Source: Actinoallomurus sp963823735
GTDB taxonomy: Bacteria > Actinomycetota > Actinomycetes > Streptosporangiales > Streptosporangiaceae
NCBI GenBank assembly: GCA_963823735.1
Contig: CAWGMO010000002.1
Span: 1,984,001-2,048,000 of the forward strand
Reading direction: 5' to 3'
Length of the DNA: 64,000 nt
In this document: one piece after another, positions 62,290 to 64,000 of the stretch
How positions within the stretch are numbered: position 1 is the first letter of the stretch
Layout: the number at the start of each line of letters is the position of its first letter
Position numbers and translations under genes: made by a program
The notes under the pieces: model-generated
What the model was told of the DNA's origin: nothing
What the model saw: only the letters and a program-made list of their open reading frames with translations
Databases searched by the model: none

Positions 62290-62303
62290 GGTACGAGCGT
62301 ACC
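62290..62303. promoter_or_regulatory. Putative TetR operator before the SMR pump gene
   Basis: GGTACG-AG-CGTACC is a perfect inverted repeat 18 bases before the SMR start codon. The co-transcribed TetR protein is its likely ligand. Confidence 0.65.
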
Positions 62304-62321
62304 AATTTTTGGAGATCCCCC

Positions 62322-62645
62322 ATGGCCTGGCTCCTGCTGGCCGGCGCGATCGCATCCGAGGTGGTGGCCACGGCGGCGCTGAAGCTGAGTGACGGCTTCA
62401 CGCGCCTCGCGCCGTCGGCCGTCGCCGGGGTCGGCTACGTCGCCTCACTCGTCCTTCTGTCCCTCGCGCTCAAACTCCACATGCAGGTCAGCGTCGCGTA
62501 CGCGATCTGGGCGGGCGTCGGGACGGCGGCGATCGCGCTCATCGGCATGGCGATGCTGAACGAGCCGCTGACCGTGCCCAAGTGCGCGGGGATCCTGCTG
62601 ATCATCGCCGGCACGGTCGTGCTGAACTTCTCGGGCGCGGCGTGA
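62322..62645 (+). CDS. Small multidrug resistance (SMR) transporter
   Basis: A 107-residue protein with four TM segments: MAWLLLAGAIASEVVATAALKLSDGF with the essential Glu13 in TM1, YVASLVLLSLALKLHMQVSVAYAIWAGVGTAAIALIGM, and CAGILLIIAGTVVLNFSG. It exports cationic drugs as a dimer. Its stop overlaps the TetR start (GTGA). Confidence 0.92.
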   Translation: MAWLLLAGAIASEVVATAALKLSDGFTRLAPSAVAGVGYVASLVLLSLALKLHMQVSVAYAIWAGVGTAAIALIGMAMLNEPLTVPKCAGILLIIAGTVVLNFSGAA

Positions 62646-63256
62646 GCCCGTCCAGTCCCCGGCAGGAGCGCGGGCGGCGGCGCAAGGACATGCTGCTCGA
62701 CGCCGCGGCCGCCCTCCTGGAGGAGGGTGGGCTCGGTCAGGTCACGCACCGCGCCGTCGCCGAGCGCGCCTCCCTGCCGCTGGCCGCCACGACGTACTAC
62801 TTCGACTCCCTCGACGACCTGCTCACGCAGGCGTTCGCCCTGCTGGTCGAGCGGGACGTCGCGGCGATGCGCGACCGGCTGCGGCCGATCTCGGCGACGG
62901 AGCCCGCCGCCGTCGCGGAGGCGATCGTCGCCGCCCTGATGCCGCGCGACGAGGCCGAACGCGACCGGCAGCTGACGCTGTGGCAGCTCTGGTTCCAGAC
63001 CGGGCGCGTGCCCGCGCTGCGCGCGCTCGCGCGTACGTGGACCGACGGCGCGCACGCGCTCATCGCGGAGCTGCTGGCGAAGGGCGACTACCCGCACTCC
63101 CCCGCCGACGTACGGATGGTGACCGCCGCCGTCGAGGGTCTGCTCGTCGATGCTCTCGTGGAGGTTCGTCCCGATTCGGCGCGAATCATGGTAGAGAGTG
63201 TGACGCGACTACTCGCCGCCGTGCAGGCGGTGGGCCCGCCCCGAAAGGACCCGTGA
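62642..63256 (+). CDS. TetR family regulator
   Basis: A 204-residue protein: RRKDMLLDAAAALLEEGGLGQVTHRAVAERASLPLAATTYYFDSLDDLLTQAFALL is the TetR HTH. Co-transcribed with the SMR pump and most likely its drug-responsive repressor through the inverted repeat at 62290. Its stop overlaps the next start (TGATG). Confidence 0.9.
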   Translation: MSPSSPRQERGRRRKDMLLDAAAALLEEGGLGQVTHRAVAERASLPLAATTYYFDSLDDLLTQAFALLVERDVAAMRDRLRPISATEPAAVAEAIVAALMPRDEAERDRQLTLWQLWFQTGRVPALRALARTWTDGAHALIAELLAKGDYPHSPADVRMVTAAVEGLLVDALVEVRPDSARIMVESVTRLLAAVQAVGPPRKDP

Positions 63257-64000
63257 TGCGCGACAGCCTCTACCGTCCCCTCGGCGACGGGAGGTTCCAG
63301 TCCACCGAGCTCACCCAGGGGCCTTGGGACCCGCGGCACCAGCACGGAAGCCCGCCCGCGGCGCTCCTCACCCGTGAGCTGGAGCGCACCGACCCGCAGC
63401 CCGGCATGGAGATCTCACAGCTGGCCATCGACATCCTCGGCCCGATCCCGATCGGCGAGGTCACCGTGCACACCGAGGTCGTACGCCCCGGCCGCCGTGT
63501 GCAGTGCGTCGCCGCCGAGATGGTCGCCGACGGGCGCCCCGTCGCGTACGCACGCGCGTGGCGGCTGCGCCGCGCCGACACCGAGGCGATCGCCTCGGAC
63601 CCGGTCGCGGCGCGCGTCCCGCGGCCCGCGGAGTCCGTGACGGAGTCACCGCTGCCGGACTTCGGGTACTTCCACGCGCTCGAGTGGCGCTTCGCCGAAG
63701 GCGGCTTCCTGCTCAACGGGCCGGCGGTGCTGTGGGCGCGGCTGGCCGTCCCCGTCGTGCAGGACGAGGAGCCCTCCCCGATGCAGCGCGTGGCCGGCGT
63801 CGCCGACACGGCCAGCGGAGTCAGCTCGGAGCTGAGCTTCGCGTCGTACGTGTTCTCCAACGTCGACTTCACCCTGCATCTGCTGCGCCAGCCGTCCGGT
63901 GAGTGGATCTGCCTCGACGCGGCGACGACGGTCGGCCCGGCCGGCAGCGGGCTGTGCCGCACGCGCCTGTACGACGACGTCGGCGACTTCGGCAGCGTCG
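63256..64000 (+). CDS. Thioesterase family protein (3' end outside window)
   Basis: The first 248 residues are visible. MRDSLYRPLGDGRFQSTELTQGPWDPRHQHGSPPAALLTRELER and TVHTEVVRPGRRVQCVAAEMVADGRPVAYARAWRLR are typical of the double hot-dog acyl-CoA thioesterase family (TesB-like). It would cleave acyl-CoA thioesters. Third gene of the SMR-TetR unit; the link to the pump may be incidental. Confidence 0.8.
   Translation, partial: MRDSLYRPLGDGRFQSTELTQGPWDPRHQHGSPPAALLTRELERTDPQPGMEISQLAIDILGPIPIGEVTVHTEVVRPGRRVQCVAAEMVADGRPVAYARAWRLRRADTEAIASDPVAARVPRPAESVTESPLPDFGYFHALEWRFAEGGFLLNGPAVLWARLAVPVVQDEEPSPMQRVAGVADTASGVSSELSFASYVFSNVDFTLHLLRQPSGEWICLDAATTVGPAGSGLCRTRLYDDVGDFGSV

Overview
High-GC actinomycete chromosome (roughly 70% G+C, frequent GTG starts, ATGA/GTGA gene overlaps, several probable leaderless transcripts). 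The gene set (PucR-regulated fab operon ending in an accD6-like gene, hrdB-type sigma factor near second-copy type II topoisomerase genes, DUF397, DUF3145, DUF5998, Streptomyces-type gas vesicle genes) points to a filamentous actinobacterium, perhaps Streptosporangiales/Thermomonosporaceae; this placement is inference. No rRNA, tRNA, CRISPR array, insertion sequence or prophage was seen.

Layout. 1-1.8 kb: a decayed area with the tail of an upstream gene, a truncated DUF397 gene, an FMN-binding PPOX protein, a secreted protein, and relics of second copies of the first and last of these. 1.8-10.8 kb: housekeeping and accessory genes (GT39-like transferase, CopD-like membrane protein, epoxide hydrolase, CDF transporter, ACT protein, PHP phosphoesterase, NmrA/HxlR divergent pair, two-component system). 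10.8-17.1 kb: type II fatty acid synthesis, fasR-like regulator then fabD-fabH-acpP-fabF-accD6, closed by a terminator. 17.1-19.1 kb: a secreted beta-helix protein gene broken by a one-base frameshift. 19.4-21.5 kb: DUF3145 and apolipoprotein N-acyltransferase.

21.7-26.6 kb: the most intriguing module, an intracellular subtilisin-like protease followed by a leaderless operon of an ECF-like sigma factor, a small beta-domain protein and a TPR-CHAT caspase-like protease. 26.6-33.4 kb: DUF2203, rhodanese, phosphodiesterase, DUF5998, a GNAT/acyl-CoA synthetase fusion lacking most of its ATP-grasp domain, and a PfkB kinase. 33.4-37.1 kb: an eight-gene gas vesicle operon (gvpA-F-G-O-J-L-S-K), preceded by a RecQ helicase with a C-terminal phosphoribosyltransferase-like domain. 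39.3-43.0 kb: ArsR/MFS pair, VapBC-type toxin-antitoxin with a palindromic operator, lactate oxidase-like enzyme.

43.1-56.1 kb: parC, a three-gene two-component operon, parE, an ABC exporter, a small Zn-finger-like protein, yaaA and the principal sigma factor. 56.2-64.0 kb: a PAS-PAS-GAF-SpoIIE phosphatase, a YedY-like molybdoenzyme with its membrane cytochrome, a 496-residue unknown protein preceded by two tiny overlapping ORFs, an SMR pump with its TetR regulator, and a thioesterase cut by the window edge.
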